A stretch of DNA of 64,000 nucleotides. Origin: Nepenthes gracilis. Taxonomy: Eukaryota; Streptophyta; Magnoliopsida; Caryophyllales; Nepenthaceae. Position 1 is the stretch's first letter; the number at the start of each line of letters is the position of its first letter. This document shows, one piece after another, positions 9,921-21,785 of this stretch. A program made the translations under genes and the position numbers. Where the stretch lies: positions 8,952,501 through 9,016,500 of the forward strand of contig BSYO01000013.1 of the NCBI GenBank assembly GCA_033239525.1, read 5' to 3'. A model generated the notes under the pieces. It ran no database searches, was not told the origin of the DNA, and saw only the letters and a program-made list of their open reading frames with translations.

Positions 9921-12042
9921 TGTAATATCCCAAATATTTTTATTTGATTTAATTTAATTTTATTTATTTTTAGGGTAATTTGGATATAATAAAATAATAA
10001 TAATAATTAAATATTATAAAATTTTGGATGATATTTGGGATTATTGGAACCGGCTCCCGAAGTGCACCTGTTTGGTTGTCTGAATATCGATTTAGATTTT
10101 AAAATTAAAAAATTAAATATACAATAATAATAATAATAATTAAGGGGATGGGGAAGGGGATGGGGAAGGGGATTCAGGGGGAAACACGGGAGTAGGAGAG
10201 AAAGAAAAGCAGAGGAGAGTTTCGGTTAGAGAGAGAGAGGAAGGAAAAGAGAGAGAAAAGGTCAAACAAAACTCTTTAGGTCCGATTATGAGCTCAAATT
10301 AGTTGAAAACATTGTAGATCGCGTCGAGACAAGTGCTCTCATACCCTTTTATCTCATCTTTTGATTTTTATTTGTTTTTTATTGGGTATTATCACTCCGA
10401 TACCCACCCAAATTATGAAAATTATGTAACCCATGATGAGCACCTAAAATTTTTATAATTATTTATCCGATTTGCCTTCGATTCGTTTGGGTAGGCTTCG
10501 CCAGACCCTAACCCGCACCCAAATTTGAAATTCCCCCCTTTCCCTTCATGTTATGTTAAATTGACCTCAAAATGTGAATCATCATGTTCCAATGATGCAT
10601 ATAGATCGGTCGGGTATCCAATCTCACAAGTATTGACCCATTAGCGGCGTCCAGACACTTTAAATTAACACTGCTACTATTTACCAAAGAATAAATAGAA
10701 AATTTGCATGCTTCCACCCTAATTAATTGTTATGAAGGTATGACTAATGGCGTGAGTTTAATTATAAGGTTTGATAAAGTATGATTGTACTTTGTATGTG
10801 AAGAAATGTGTTCCGGAGGCCCCCAAAATGATATTTGCTTAAAGTGGTAAGGAATTTTAATCTTTCCTATGCATTGTGACATCCTTGCATTCAAATTGAT
10901 TTGTGAAAAGATTTAAATTCGAAGAAAAGATAATAATCAAATATGTAATTGGAGGGAAGTCCACAATGTGATATGTGATCAAATTATTCTTCCGGTTGGA
11001 GATACTACGAATGGATTTTGGTGGTCCTTCTATCAAATGAATAAGAAACCATGAAACTAATACCACAGATTTATGTTATAGAGGTAATACCCTTGGCTTG
11101 CCACTAGCATTAGAGTAGTGCTTCGAGGACTAGCCTGTCCACATATTGTAGTGGGTGATACTCTTAGAAAGCCTTAGGATATTACTGTGGAAGAGCGATG
11201 ACTGCTTCTGGGCCCCGACGGACATGTGTGCATATGTTTACGGCCCGTGTAGAGGCAATATGTGATGGCCCACCTCCGGGTTGATAATAGGAGTTTACGC
11301 CTTTAGGTCATGTAGATGACATGACCATTTTCTCATCATCTCGTACCTTTAATTTGTAAGGTTTACTGACCCTGGTCCACAAAAATGAATACATGTGCAT
11401 GAAAGATGTCCCAAAAGAAGTAAATGGTATTTCAAAGCATATTCGAACACGTTCCCGCTTATTGCTCCCTTTCATGATTATATGTCCATCATTTATTTAG
11501 CTTTACTTATCTTGTCTATTGCGTTTGATTACGATATACTTGCTGAGCTATTTGCTCATCATTGTTTCTCTTTTCTTCCAGATGAGGAAGATATTATACC
11601 CGACGAGTCTGAATAGGCCGTAAGCACAGGATAAGCAGCTGATACAGATTGGAGAGCTTTTGAGGACTTAGTTTCATTATTTTGTATAAGGTATGGATAT
11701 TGTAATAATTATTTTGATACTTATGATTATGTATATGTATGTCATAATGATTGATGGATGTTTAGTTAATTTTTGTTGTTCATTGATGGATGTAATAGTT
11801 TCCACAGGTATCCCTTATGGTTGAAAATTGGTTCCTAGTTGGCATCCTTTCTGAGCCGACGTCGTACCAGAGTTGCGACGTCGGTGCCACCCGTGTATTT
11901 GTTGTGGTGATTGGGATCTATGTTATATTGTATGGATGTTGTAGATTCTGTACAAGATTTTATACATGTTTTGTATTTGCCAAACATCCATTTTATAAAC
12001 GGAACTCTGTCGGATTTTCGGTAGAATTTTTGATCCATCATA
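9921..12042 (+). mobile_element. solo LTR, Tekay/Del-type chromovirus, 2122 bp
   Basis: It starts TGTAATATCCCAAATATT and ends CCATCATA (the related complete element ends CCATCACA). Perfect duplications of GGAAC lie at 9916-9920 and 12043-12047. Most of its length matches the LTRs at 31349-33602 and 40810-43101, while its first few hundred bases differ. An (AAT)n run (about 10125-10141) is followed by GGGGAT/GGGGAA repeats and a purine-rich tract. It interrupts the integrase end of Tat-L: pol coding resumes on the far side at the matching codons. Confidence 0.9.
10144..10170 (+). repeat. GGGGAT/GGGGAA repeat, potential G-quadruplex
   Basis: Five runs of four G separated by AT or AA lie in about 27 bases, followed by a further G5 run near 10177. 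The spacing (2-base loops, four or more G tracts) fits the standard quadruplex pattern. It sits in the solo LTR just after the (AAT)n run. Confidence 0.6.
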
Positions 12043-14340
12043 GGAACGATCCCTCCCCATTTAAGAAGAGGTTGTTCCTGTTGGCGTTACTTTCCGTTGC
12101 CTTTATACTCCGTAGAACTAGGTTTTTTACCTCAAATTGGCGTACTTTCACCTTCTTTTTATAGTAGTGAGCAATCCATTGCTGGTGAGCTACCGCACAC
12201 AGCCTTGCGGTGTCTCAATTTCTTTAAGCATGTCGAGATACTCTGAGTCATTGGAAATTGCTTAAAGGGTTAAAATTTTTGACTCGGAGGTTGGGCAAAC
12301 CGATTTTCACCGGGATAATCACTTAAGTTTTGTAGCATAAACTGATAGGTGTCTCTTGTGTTTGTTCCTCAGGTGTCACCCTGTAGGATCATAGCATGGA
12401 AGGTAATTCGTCCGCTCATGAGCCCCCTATGTTTTCGAGCTTTGTTTTCAACCTGTGCAACAGGGTTCGGTTCGTGACTTCTACTTACCCATTTACTTGA
12501 GGATAGGTGATAGAAGTGTGAACCAATTGGATTTTCAAACTTGTGCAATACTTGGTGAAGCGATTACCGATAAATTGGGTTCCATTGTCAATTACTATGA
12601 CATTAGAAATTCCAAATTTGCTTTTGTTATTCTACTAAATGAACTCGGTGGCATTTTACTCAGTGATCCGTACCAATGGGGTGGCTTCCACCCATTTCAT
12701 GAAATAGTTGATGCCAACAATGACAAACTTCCTCTACTTGAAAGTAATGGATAATGGGACGAGTATGTCGAGCCCTCACTATGCGAACGGCCATGGTAAC
12801 TACAGGGCCTATAGTTTCATGTACACTTGATGAGAAATGGTACAGTGGACTTGGCTGTTCTCACATTTCTTCACGAACTCTATAATGTCTCACTTTATCA
12901 TCGGTAGTAGTAGCCTTACTGCATGACTTTGAATGCCAAGTTTTTTTCACTGATGTGCGACCACAAATTTTGAGGTATACCTTGCTCAACGCGTAATCAA
13001 TTTCTTCTAGTATGAGACACTACATGTAAGGGATGGAGTACCCTTGTCGGTATAACTTTTCATCCATGATGGTATACAAACCTGTTATCCTTTTTATGTG
13101 CTTGGTTTACTCTAGATTTTTCGATAGAAGGCCATTGGTGAGGTACCTTCTATATGGAGTCATTCAAGTTTCATCATTTAAGATCTGTAACACCTCCCAC
13201 TCTAGCTCCTCTATGCTCAGAGAAGAAAGAACTTCTCGCATGTTTGGGGCATATTGTTTAGAATTTTTAGTTGACACCGCTTTCGCCAATTGATCAATCT
13301 TCCAGTTATTCTCTCTCAGAATGTGAGCTATCTCGACCTTGTTGAACGTCTAGGTCACACCCTTTGCTCTAGCAAGGTATTTCGTAAGCAAAGGGCTAGA
13401 CACCTCAAAATATTGGAGGACTTGGTTGATGATGAGCTCTGACTCACAATAGACAATCAGATTTTTTATCGAACATTCCTTTGCTAGCTTGAGTCCGACT
13501 AATAACGCTTCATACTCGATAATATTATTGGTGGTTGGGAATCTAAGGGTCATCGAGAATTTCATCTCCAAACCATTGAGAGTCTCAAAACCATGTCTAA
13601 TATGCTTCCTGATTGAATCGATGATCCGTCCATGTCTAACATCTAGATTAGAGCTTCTCGTCACTGGCCGGCATGGCGTCTTGAATTGCGGTGATCATTT
13701 CGATTAAGAAATTTGCAAGGGCTTGACATTTGATAACCAACTACAATCAGAATTCCATGTCAAACTCGCCAACTTGATGGCTCACTTGACCAATCATTTA
13801 GATATGTTGGGTCTCTACAAAATCCCTTTCAATGGCTGGTCCACCAGGACAATAATCTTATGCACTTGGAAATACAGTCGTCGCTTCCGAATAGAATAGA
13901 GGAGTGATAGGGTAGTTTTTTCGATGTGAGAGTAACGAGTCTTGATGTCTGTTGGGACTTTGTCGATGTTGTAGACAGGTCATCGTATCTCGAGTTGTTG
14001 TCTATCAGGACTAAGCTTAGTGCTATATCCGAGATTATGAGGTACAAGTATGACTCTTTGCCTTCTTGCAGTGATGTTAAGAGAGGGGGGTTGGCGAGGT
14101 ACTCCTTTAACTCATGGAAGGCTTCTTGGCAGTTCGCCGTCCACTAGAAGTCACTCACATTTGTTCCTCTCAAGGCCTTGAAGAAGGGAAGATACTTTTT
14201 TTTTCTAACTTTGCCAGAAATCAAAAGAGCACTGCAAGTCTCCTGATGAAACGACTAATCAAGTCCCTGCGGACTCTAATGATCCAGAAAGGTGTATATA
14301 AGTTGGAGGCTCACTTTCTGGACATCTCCGAGACCAACTA
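12043..14340 (-). pseudogene. Tat-L pol remnant: end of RT, RNase H, second RNase H, integrase
   Basis: Read on the minus strand from 14340. The RT/RNase H linker comes first (YLPFFKALRGT, ANCQEAFHELKEYLANPPLL), then RNase H (IRKRRLYFQVHKIIVLVDQP). A second, archaeal-type RNase H is in an open stretch at 13664-13350 (FPTTNNIIEYEALLVGLKLA; the usual SDS motif reads CES). The integrase core contains YFMKWVEATPLVRITE and VIVIDNGTQFIGNRFTKYC. The integrase C-terminal end (YYKKKVKVRQFEVKNLVLRS) abuts the solo LTR at 12043. Many stops and frameshifts are present. In life this would be the polyprotein that copies and integrates the element; it is not functional. Confidence 0.8.
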
Positions 14341-14344
14341 ATTA

Positions 14345-17300
14345 CTTTCCTCTAACAGAATGTGGATGTCTTTATATGGTCCCCTACTGATATGCTTGGA
14401 ATCCCGACCAAATAGATAGTCCACAAGTTAGGCCTTGATTCTAGTTACAAGTCTGTCAGACAAAAATGGAGGAACTACTCGATTGAAAAAGTTGCTCAAC
14501 ATCTATTTCCTTAGAAAGTCCAAGTATCCTGATTGGTTTTCTAACGTGGTACTCGTAAAGAAAAGTAACGGAAAATAGTGGATGTGCATAGACTTCATCA
14601 ACATGAATAAGGCTTATCCAGTGGATAGCTATCCATTGCTCAAAATAGATTTGTTGGTGGACTCTATGTTTGGACACGAGTTGCTAAGTTTCATGGACGT
14701 GTACTCTGGATACAATCAAATCAAGATGAGCCCAAAAGATGAAGAACACATTTCATTTATAACTGATTAGGGTACATACTGTTACAAGGTTATATCTTTC
14801 GGTCTAAAGAATATAGGAGCCACTTATCAATGGCTTGTTAACAAAATATTCAAAAGTTAGATCGGTCGAAATATGGAGGTATACATGGATGATATGCTCG
14901 TCAAGAGTAAGACAACCTGTGACCATATCCGTGATTTGAACAAAGCCTTTAAGGTACTCCAGAAGTATCAGATGAAGTTGAATCTGACTAAGTGCGCTTT
15001 CAAAATATCTTTTGAAAAATTTTTAGGCTTCATTGTTTCCTAATGAGAGATTGAGGCCAATCCGGAGAAGATAAAAGTAATTATGGATATGGCTCTGTCT
15101 CGAACAGTAAAGGATGTTCAAAGGTTGATCGGGAGACTTGCGGCACTATGCCGATTCTTGGCAAAGTTGGCTGAAAAATACCTTCTCTTCTTCAAGGCTC
15201 TAAGAGGGAAGAAAATGAACGGCTTCATTTGGACTGCCGATTGTTAGGTTGCCTTCTAAGAGTTGAAGGACTATTTAGCCAGTCCTTCTTTATTAGCTTC
15301 ACCAAAACAGGGTGAAGATCTATACCTGGCATGTCAAAAGTAGCGTTAAGTTCGGTCTTGATCCAGCAACAATCAGATGTGCAATGATCGGTCTACTATG
15401 TTAGCAAGACCTTAGCTAACACAAAAACCTATTATAGATGCACTAAAAAAATTACATTTGCACTCGTCTATTCAGCCAGGAAATGGCAACCCTATTTCCA
15501 AGCTCATGAGATAATTGTCCTGATTGATCAATCATTGAAGGTCATACTATAGAAGCTTGATATGTATGGAAGGATAGTCAAGTGTGCCATAGAAATAGGT
15601 GTGTTTGACATTGAGTTTAGACCAAGGTCTAGGCCTACTTCATTGTTGAAACCACTACTCAGTTCCGGATACCCCTATTGCCAGACATATAGGGTTGCGA
15701 TTTGGATTTTGCATGTTAATGGGTCGTTGACTCAATCCGGCAATGGGGCTAGAGTGGTTTTGAGGACTCCAGACGAAAAGGAAATAAGCTATTCCTTGAA
15801 GCTTGGATTCCCGAAAACTAATAATGTTGCTGAATATGAGGCTTTGCTAGCTGGGTTTTGATTAGTCGTGGAATATTTGGCGAAGCGTGTGCTTGTTTAT
15901 AGTGACTATGAACTGATCGTTAATCAAGTTCAGGGATGCTTTGAGGCGTGAAGTCCTTTGTTGATGAACTACCTTGCTCAGGTGAGGAACATGGTCCTAA
16001 AGTTTGACAAAATAGAGATAGTGCAAATCCCATGAGTAGACAATGTGAAGGCAGACCAGCTTTTAAGGGCTATAGCCTGCGAAAACCTTGAGCAATATTT
16101 GAGAAGTTTGTGGGAGAATCTGGCGACTCCAAGTATTGAAGAACCGGAACAAGGAGTTCTGCAAGTTTTGGACAATGAGAATTGGATATCTCCTTATTAG
16201 ATAAATATAATTGACGTTATGTTGCAAGAAAACCCAGATGAGAACAAGAGCATGAAAAAGATGGCAAGTTGGTACACTATCGTAGATGGTAAGATGTACT
16301 GCTGAGTGTACTTAACCCCATATCTTCGGTGCCTTACCCTGGAGGAGGCCGATTATGTCTTGAATGAAGTCCATCTTAGGATATATGGATTACATATTGA
16401 AGATAAAAATTTTACCTTCAAAATAATGCATCAAGGTTATTATTGGCCAGATATAAAGAAAGATGTTGTAGATTTCGTCAAAAAATGCGAGAACTGCTAA
16501 TTTCACGGTAACATGCTTCATCAATTGTCGACCAGTTGAAGAACCCTACAGGCCCCATGGCCGTTTGTGTAGTGGGGGTTTGTTATACTTGGCCCATTTC
16601 CAGTCTTGTCCGGTCAGAGGAAGTTTGTTATTGTGGGCATGACTATTTCACTAAGTGGGTAAAGGCTTCTCCGTTGGCAAAGATTACTAAGTATAATGCA
16701 ATAGAGTTTATTCGACAAAGTATCATCTGTAGGTTTGAGATTCTAGAAGTGATAATAACCGACAACGGGACCCAAATCACCGGTAAACGCTTCCCCAAGT
16801 ACTGTATAAGCCCAGGTATCAGATTGATCTATACTTCCGTAGCATACCCACAAGCCAACAGGCAGGTCAAAGTAACCAATAGGACTTTGTTGCATGTGTT
16901 GAAGACCAAAATGGAGGACGCTGGGGGCTCATGGGCAGATGAATTACCTTCAATATTGTGGTCCTTTCGGATGACACCCAAGGAGTCAACACGTGAAACG
17001 CCATTTAGTTTATACTTTGGAACGGAGGCAATAATCCATGTAGAAATAGGATTATACAGTCTCCGTATTGAGAACTTTAACTCCCTTAACATTGCACAAG
17101 GATTAAGGAAACATCTTGACCTACTCAAAGAAGACCGAGAAGCAGCCAAGGTGCATACGGTAGCATATCAACAGCGGGTTGCCTAATACTACAATAAAAG
17201 GGTGAATGCACAGAAATTCGACATAAAAAATTTAGTCCTACGAAGTATAGAGGTAACAGCAAAAATTGTTAATAGGAATAAACTCTCCTTAAACTGGGAA

Positions 17301-17390
17301 TACCCATTTCTTATCTCTGCTATTCTCCGAGATGATGCATACAAGCTACGTGGTCAGAATGGCAAATAAATACCAAGAATATGAAATGCT
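14345..17390 (+). pseudogene. Tat-R pol remnant: RT, RNase H, second RNase H, integrase
   Basis: It opens with NVDVFIWSPTDMLGIP, the usual lead-in to Tat reverse transcriptase. RT motifs follow: FINMNKAYPVDSYPLLKID, FMDVYSGYNQIKM and the active-site box YMDDMLVK, which is intact. RNase H lies near 15280-15640. The second RNase H (15700-16060) has LHVNGS where LHVDG is usual, so a catalytic Asp is lost, but keeps TNNVAEYEALLAGF. The integrase zinc motif is at 16330-16497 (VHLRIYG, IMHQGYYW, KKCENC). The integrase core (16640-17190) has HDYFTKW and ITDNGTQI, but the catalytic Glu region reads RQVKVTNRTLL, so Glu appears replaced by Lys. Several stops and frameshifts are present. Not functional. 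Confidence 0.85.
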
Positions 17391-18095
17391 ATTCATTTAA
17401 AGAAGTTCTATCAATAAATCTGTACCGGGTCCAGATAAGTAATGCATGTGTCATTAAGAATGCATGTATCACATTTTACATTAATAATATAAGCTATTTG
17501 TTTATTTGCTCTTTTCTATTTGTTATTTTATTTGAATATATGTATATCTGTATAACATTGCATGAAACCAAATCAGCCTAAATTGTCCCTAAGTCAGGTA
17601 GGTTTCTTTCGACCTATTCCATGACCCACAGGCAATCAAAGAACCTCGATCCAATCATCGAGTGACCCATAAGCGGTTGGATTTGAACGTCGGATCTGTT
17701 CGGAGTGACCATGCAAGGTCGAACAATTAAACCTTAGGGGGCTATTCAGCATGTATGTGGCAACTCTCCTGCACAGGGATGATCACCTTCAATCAACCAA
17801 GGCTTGTGAATTAGGATCGGACATGAAGATTGTGACAATGATAGCATATGGTCGACAATCCTAACTTCGCCAAAGCCCGGCACCAATAGCTATAGCGCTT
17901 AACTGGCAAACAATTACATACAAAATAAAGTAAGATTCCTAGATGCCAAAATTTTAAACAACAATTATGGAAAAATACTGTTCTTCCATTGGCTATGTGA
18001 AACGTACAAAATTTCAGTATAATGAGTGGAAGAAGAAAACTACACTAAGACTAGTGGCTCCCTGGAGGATGTGAAGATTGCTTGTCACTGTGAGT
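17391..18095 (+). other. spacer of Tat-R between integrase and the antisense gene
   Basis: No gene is seen. It holds ACCTTAGGGGGCT and GCCAAAGCCCGGC words also found in the Tat-L spacer in the opposite orientation, so this is a conserved but non-coding part of the element. Confidence 0.5.
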
Positions 18096-18099
18096 AAAA

Positions 18100-19960
18100 T
18101 CTCATAAGTCAAACTAGTAGCGGACACTCCTGTTCCTCTCGTCGAAGAAGCTAATAGGAAAGTGCGAATCAACTAGCAAAGTGATGTGCTGACATAATAG
18201 AATGCCCTCCAAAAATTTGACTTTTAGCTCCAGTCTCACCTCCTCCGGTTTGAGACAAGTCCTCAGCTCTAAACCCAAATGAACAACCTTGCTTTGGAGG
18301 TCCGCAAGATGCTATTTAGACAACTGAGGAGCATCCCGAGTCCTTTGTAGTTGAACTTGGAGGTTGGAGACTAGATCCTGGCATTGTTGAGCATTAGCGT
18401 TAGTAGTATCCCTCTGGCTCCGCATTTCTCCTAGTACACTTGAATTGACTCGAGTTCGCCTCAAATTATTGACCTCTTCCTGTAATTGTTGGACCCAAAG
18501 TTTCCTTTGATGCAAACAAATCTTCTCGACATTTTATCATCCTATAAATATAAAAGGAGAACGAAAATCAAGCCATGTCATCATCTCCAAAAGAGGAAAA
18601 AGTTCACTAAAGAGGTACCGTGATGAATGGCACTCTCAAAGCTGCCTCGGTTAGGGGAACCCTTGATGTAGAAGTAGGAGTTCATTTTCGGTCTGGCTAT
18701 AATCCTCCAGGGCTTTGGCAAGATTAGGAAACCATTGGATCAAGAGTGAATGTCCACTTTGGTAGATGCCCTCCGATTCCTCGGTGAGATGAAGAAGCCG
18801 TGGGATCAGACGGTAGGAGACTTGGATGAGACGCCTTCGCAATCCATACCACTCTAGTCTTTCCTCATATATTTGCTAGACAGACAGAGGGCTCCATTTT
18901 GATTTGGGCCAATTTCGTCGAATGAGTAGGTAGGATTTCTTCATTCAAAATAGCCCCATCATGGACCTCAAAGACTTGGGCCGAAGTACAACATGGGCCG
19001 GTTCACCCACCGATAGATTGGCCCACTATTTCATGTTTGCTTGGGGTCTCAGTGGACGAAACAAGAGGCTCATCGCCCACAACGGGCTCAAGGCCAAATC
19101 TCATCTCAAACTCCAAACCAACTTGAACAGGAGGATCAGAAGTTGGCCCTCCTGAAAACTCCCAAGCCTCAGTATACCTTCCGGCATGGGAGGGCCTGCC
19201 TTAGTGGACAGAGAAGAGGCAACTTGATGTTGTGACAAAGGGCCCTTAATTTTTATGCCACCAGTTTTCCTTTTACGCCACTTGGGTGGTGAAACAATTG
19301 CTTTTGCCTCTTCCAATCGAGGCTCCCATTCAATGAGCGTAAAAATTTCAGGTGAGAACAAGTGCTCCTTATTCTTATCATTGAATGAGTCTGCTTTCTC
19401 TTGGAGGGGTTCAACTAACAATTTCGCTGAGTCCTCCTCCTGAGGAGTGACCTTGCTGATGAAGGATTTCGGCACATGTCCCCACTCATTGGGGAGACCT
19501 AAGGAAATTTTCATAAAGAAAAATTAATCCTTCAAAATTTTCATGAATTTGTAAATTACCCCATTTATATTTAATTCTCGGGGAGATAACGAGATCTTAT
19601 TACCACTTTGAAATAACCAAAAGATGACTTTAATGGCCGTAGAATTCAATTATAGTCCACAAAGACGAAAAATGATGCAGAGATTGCACAAATACCTTAT
19701 TGTGTTGGCGTGAAACCTTGAAACTGGGATGCCAAGATCCATAAAAATTTGGAGCAGCTCTCGTGTGATGGGAAATGAAGGCCACTCTTCAAGTGGGCTT
19801 CGTAAATAGTAATAAACCCACTAGGGGGAGAGTAGGCCCTATCGTTCTTGACTGGTACTGGAAACAAAATTTCTCTCAAAATTTTGTATTGCATATAAAG
19901 CTCCTCAATATCAGCTATAGACAGCATTGATTGAATATCACTAACGTGAGGAGAAGCCAT
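18100..19960 (-). pseudogene. antisense extra gene of Tat-R (transposase_28-like, coiled-coil tail), broken
   Basis: The likely start is the ATG at 19960, inside a longer open frame; the homologous stretch of Tat-L aligns from this point. The N-terminal block (19960-19700, 87 residues) contains IADIEELYMQYKILREILFP, SGFITIYEAHLKSGLHFP and ILASQFQGFTPTQ, which fits the N-terminal core of the plant transposase_28 family. The middle (19514-19101) is a lysine-rich linker (SPPKWRKRKTGGIKIKG) read in another frame. A helical piece follows at 18842-18651. The tail (18515-18100) is a coiled coil (WVQQLQEEVNNLRRTRVNSS) ending in FFDERN, where Tat-L has FFDLRN. Stops and frameshifts break it. The gene is antisense to pol, as described for additional ORFs of Tat elements. 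Its function is unknown. Confidence 0.72.
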
Positions 19961-20374
19961 GACAATGAAATCCTTAAAATGAAGAAGAAGAAAATCGAAG
20001 AGAAAGAGAAAATGGAACTCAATATTTAAGAGTTCTGAGTTTTGACGCGAAGATAGTGGAATGAAATGGCCTAATGGTGCCAATTTTATAGGCAACCATT
20101 TCGAATTTGATTCAGCACCTTTTTGGAATAGAGTCAAGAAGATTCGCGTGGTTTTGAGGAATGTCATAATGGAGATCGGCACACATGCGTTGTTTGAGAC
20201 GCCACATCACTCTGGAAATGCACTCCAACCGTCCTCATCATAAATGATGACCTGACATTAGAGAGCGGCGGACACGTATTGAATAGGGATGGGCTAGAAT
20301 CAAAACAATATGATTTTCAAGACACTCCTCGAAGATACAAACCGATTACATGCTGATGGGCTTAATCCGGATTG

Positions 20375-20510
20375 AACCACTCTGGAAATTTGGCCTCTCT
20401 GAAGATTTGGTCACTCCGAAAATTTGACTACTCTAAAAATTTGGTCACTCTGGGAATTTGGCCACTCTGAAAGTTTGGTTACTCCGAAAGTTGGGTCACT
20501 TCAAAAATTT
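20375..20510 (+). repeat. tandem array, eight 17-bp units
   Basis: Eight consecutive units of exactly 17 bp fit a consensus close to GGTCACTCYGAAAATTT, with a partial ninth starting at 20511. Units differ from each other by a few substitutions but keep length and phase. It lies between the antisense gene and the 3' LTR, the hypervariable 3' untranslated region where Tat elements are known to gain tandem repeats. Confidence 0.9.
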
Positions 20511-20856
20511 GGTCACTTCGACCTAATTCCATTTCGGATTGGTTAGCCATATTTTACTCAATAAATTTGACCACAAACTAATTCCACTTCGGATACTTGA
20601 CCATAATTTATTCTGGACTATCTAACTCAGATTTGCTTCTTCATATCCGGAGTAGTTGGTTCTGGACCTCCCCGATGTCATCCTGTCTAAGGAACAACAA
20701 TTCAATAAATCATAAAGACAAACAGTGTAGAAAAATATTTTGAAATTTCTTTCATGATTTGCTTTTGTGTACAACACCTCTAACGGTGAACATACAAAAG
20801 GAAAAGCAACAATAAAGCAATTCCTAAAAGCTTTTTCGACATCTTCCAGACAAGCA

Positions 20857-20874
20857 GGGAAAGGGAGGTAAGAA
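20857..20874 (+). other. polypurine tract candidate of Tat-R
   Basis: The purine-rich stretch GGGAAAGGGAGGTAAGAA lies directly before TGCTCCCG, which would be the first bases of the LTR. Position and composition fit a plus-strand priming site. Confidence 0.45.
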
Positions 20875-21230
20875 TGCTCCCGTTAACTAGCAACACATTA
20901 TATCGCCAGAGTTAAGAAGCAAGTGGAGGAGCCTGTCCTGAAGAGGTGCCATCACATAGGAGGAGGGAAGTCCACAAAACTCGAAACCCTCGTCCTCAGC
21001 AGTGGCCAAGGGCGAACAACTCCAGAACGGATGCAAAAAGGGAAAACCAAAGCGGTTTCCCATGTGAAAATGAGAATCCAAAGTAGACCTCAGATATGCC
21101 TAAGGTGATGTTTTGGAAATAAGCTACCTTCAATTGCAGCCACCAATAGCATGAGCTCTATACTGTCACTGAACTACTACTATGAGAAGGATGAGTATAA
21201 GCATAATACAAAAGCCCAAGTAGTTTCACT

Positions 21231-21239
21231 TATTTATAG
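21231..21239 (-). promoter_or_regulatory. antisense TATA box of the Tat-R LTR
   Basis: CCTATAAATAAGTG on the minus strand, 1.27 kb upstream of the antisense gene's ATG at 19960. The homologous Tat-L site is 3244-3254. Confidence 0.5.
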
Positions 21240-21776
21240 GCCAAGAAGGGCCAACAAACCATTAAGTGTTGAAGATCTTCCCACGTTAACGGGATATTTC
21301 CCACGGCAAAAAATCAATAGTAAATCTGTAGAGAATCGTTAGGTACAGAGAATCAAATCAAGACTGATGTGAGGAATGAGCAAATAAGAAAAGAAGTGTA
21401 TGCCATCAGTGAACATGCCGAAGGTTGAAAACTCAAACCTCCGGCATGGGAGTTAGTGATTGGTATGAGTGTAAGTAGGCCAACCTAAAGAAAGAAGCCC
21501 AATAGAAAAGAGGTCCAATAGAAGGGCCACCCTGATCATGGCATTAAATGAGCCGGTCTCATATGAAAGGCCCATGGAAGTAATCGTCAAGGCACATGGA
21601 CGTAACCCACCACTACTGGTTCTAACCCACGATTCCACTTCAATACTTTGAGAATTGGCCGTAACTGACAAGAATTTAAAAAAGAAAACCGGCAGTCCAA
21701 ACCAATTTTTCTTATCCAGGATGGATCCATGCACGATTGAAAACCGACGAAGGATAGTCAAAATCATCCCCCAATG

Positions 21777-21785
21777 TTATAAAAA
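21777..21785 (+). promoter_or_regulatory. sense TATA box of the Tat-R LTR
   Basis: GTTATAAAAAGTCGGG on the plus strand, about 545 bases from the antisense TATA and pointing away from it. It is the likely promoter for genomic RNA of the element. Confidence 0.4.

Larger units (their letters stand above)
2270..14340 (-). mobile_element. Tat-L: 5'-truncated Tat-type Ty3/gypsy element on the minus strand
   Basis: Read on the minus strand, the element runs from the end of reverse transcriptase at about 14340 through RNase H, a second RNase H and integrase (to 12043), then a spacer, an extra gene in antisense (plus strand, 4386-8872) and an LTR region ending near 2270. The double RNase H and the antisense extra gene between pol and the 3' LTR are characteristic of plant Tat elements. 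Two solo LTRs of another family interrupt it (4597-7123 and 9921-12042). The 5' LTR, gag, protease and most of reverse transcriptase are missing. It is a mirror-image relative of Tat-R (14345-22011) but strongly diverged, so it is a separate subfamily and not a recent duplicate. Outer boundaries are approximate. Confidence 0.75.

Noticed and set aside
11817..12164. 115-codon frame that crosses the right end of a solo LTR
   Set aside because: Two thirds is LTR sequence and the remainder is antisense to integrase.
14340..14345. Palindromic auto-integration product of one Tat element
   Set aside because: The two arms are far too diverged and truncated at different points; two separate elements fit better.
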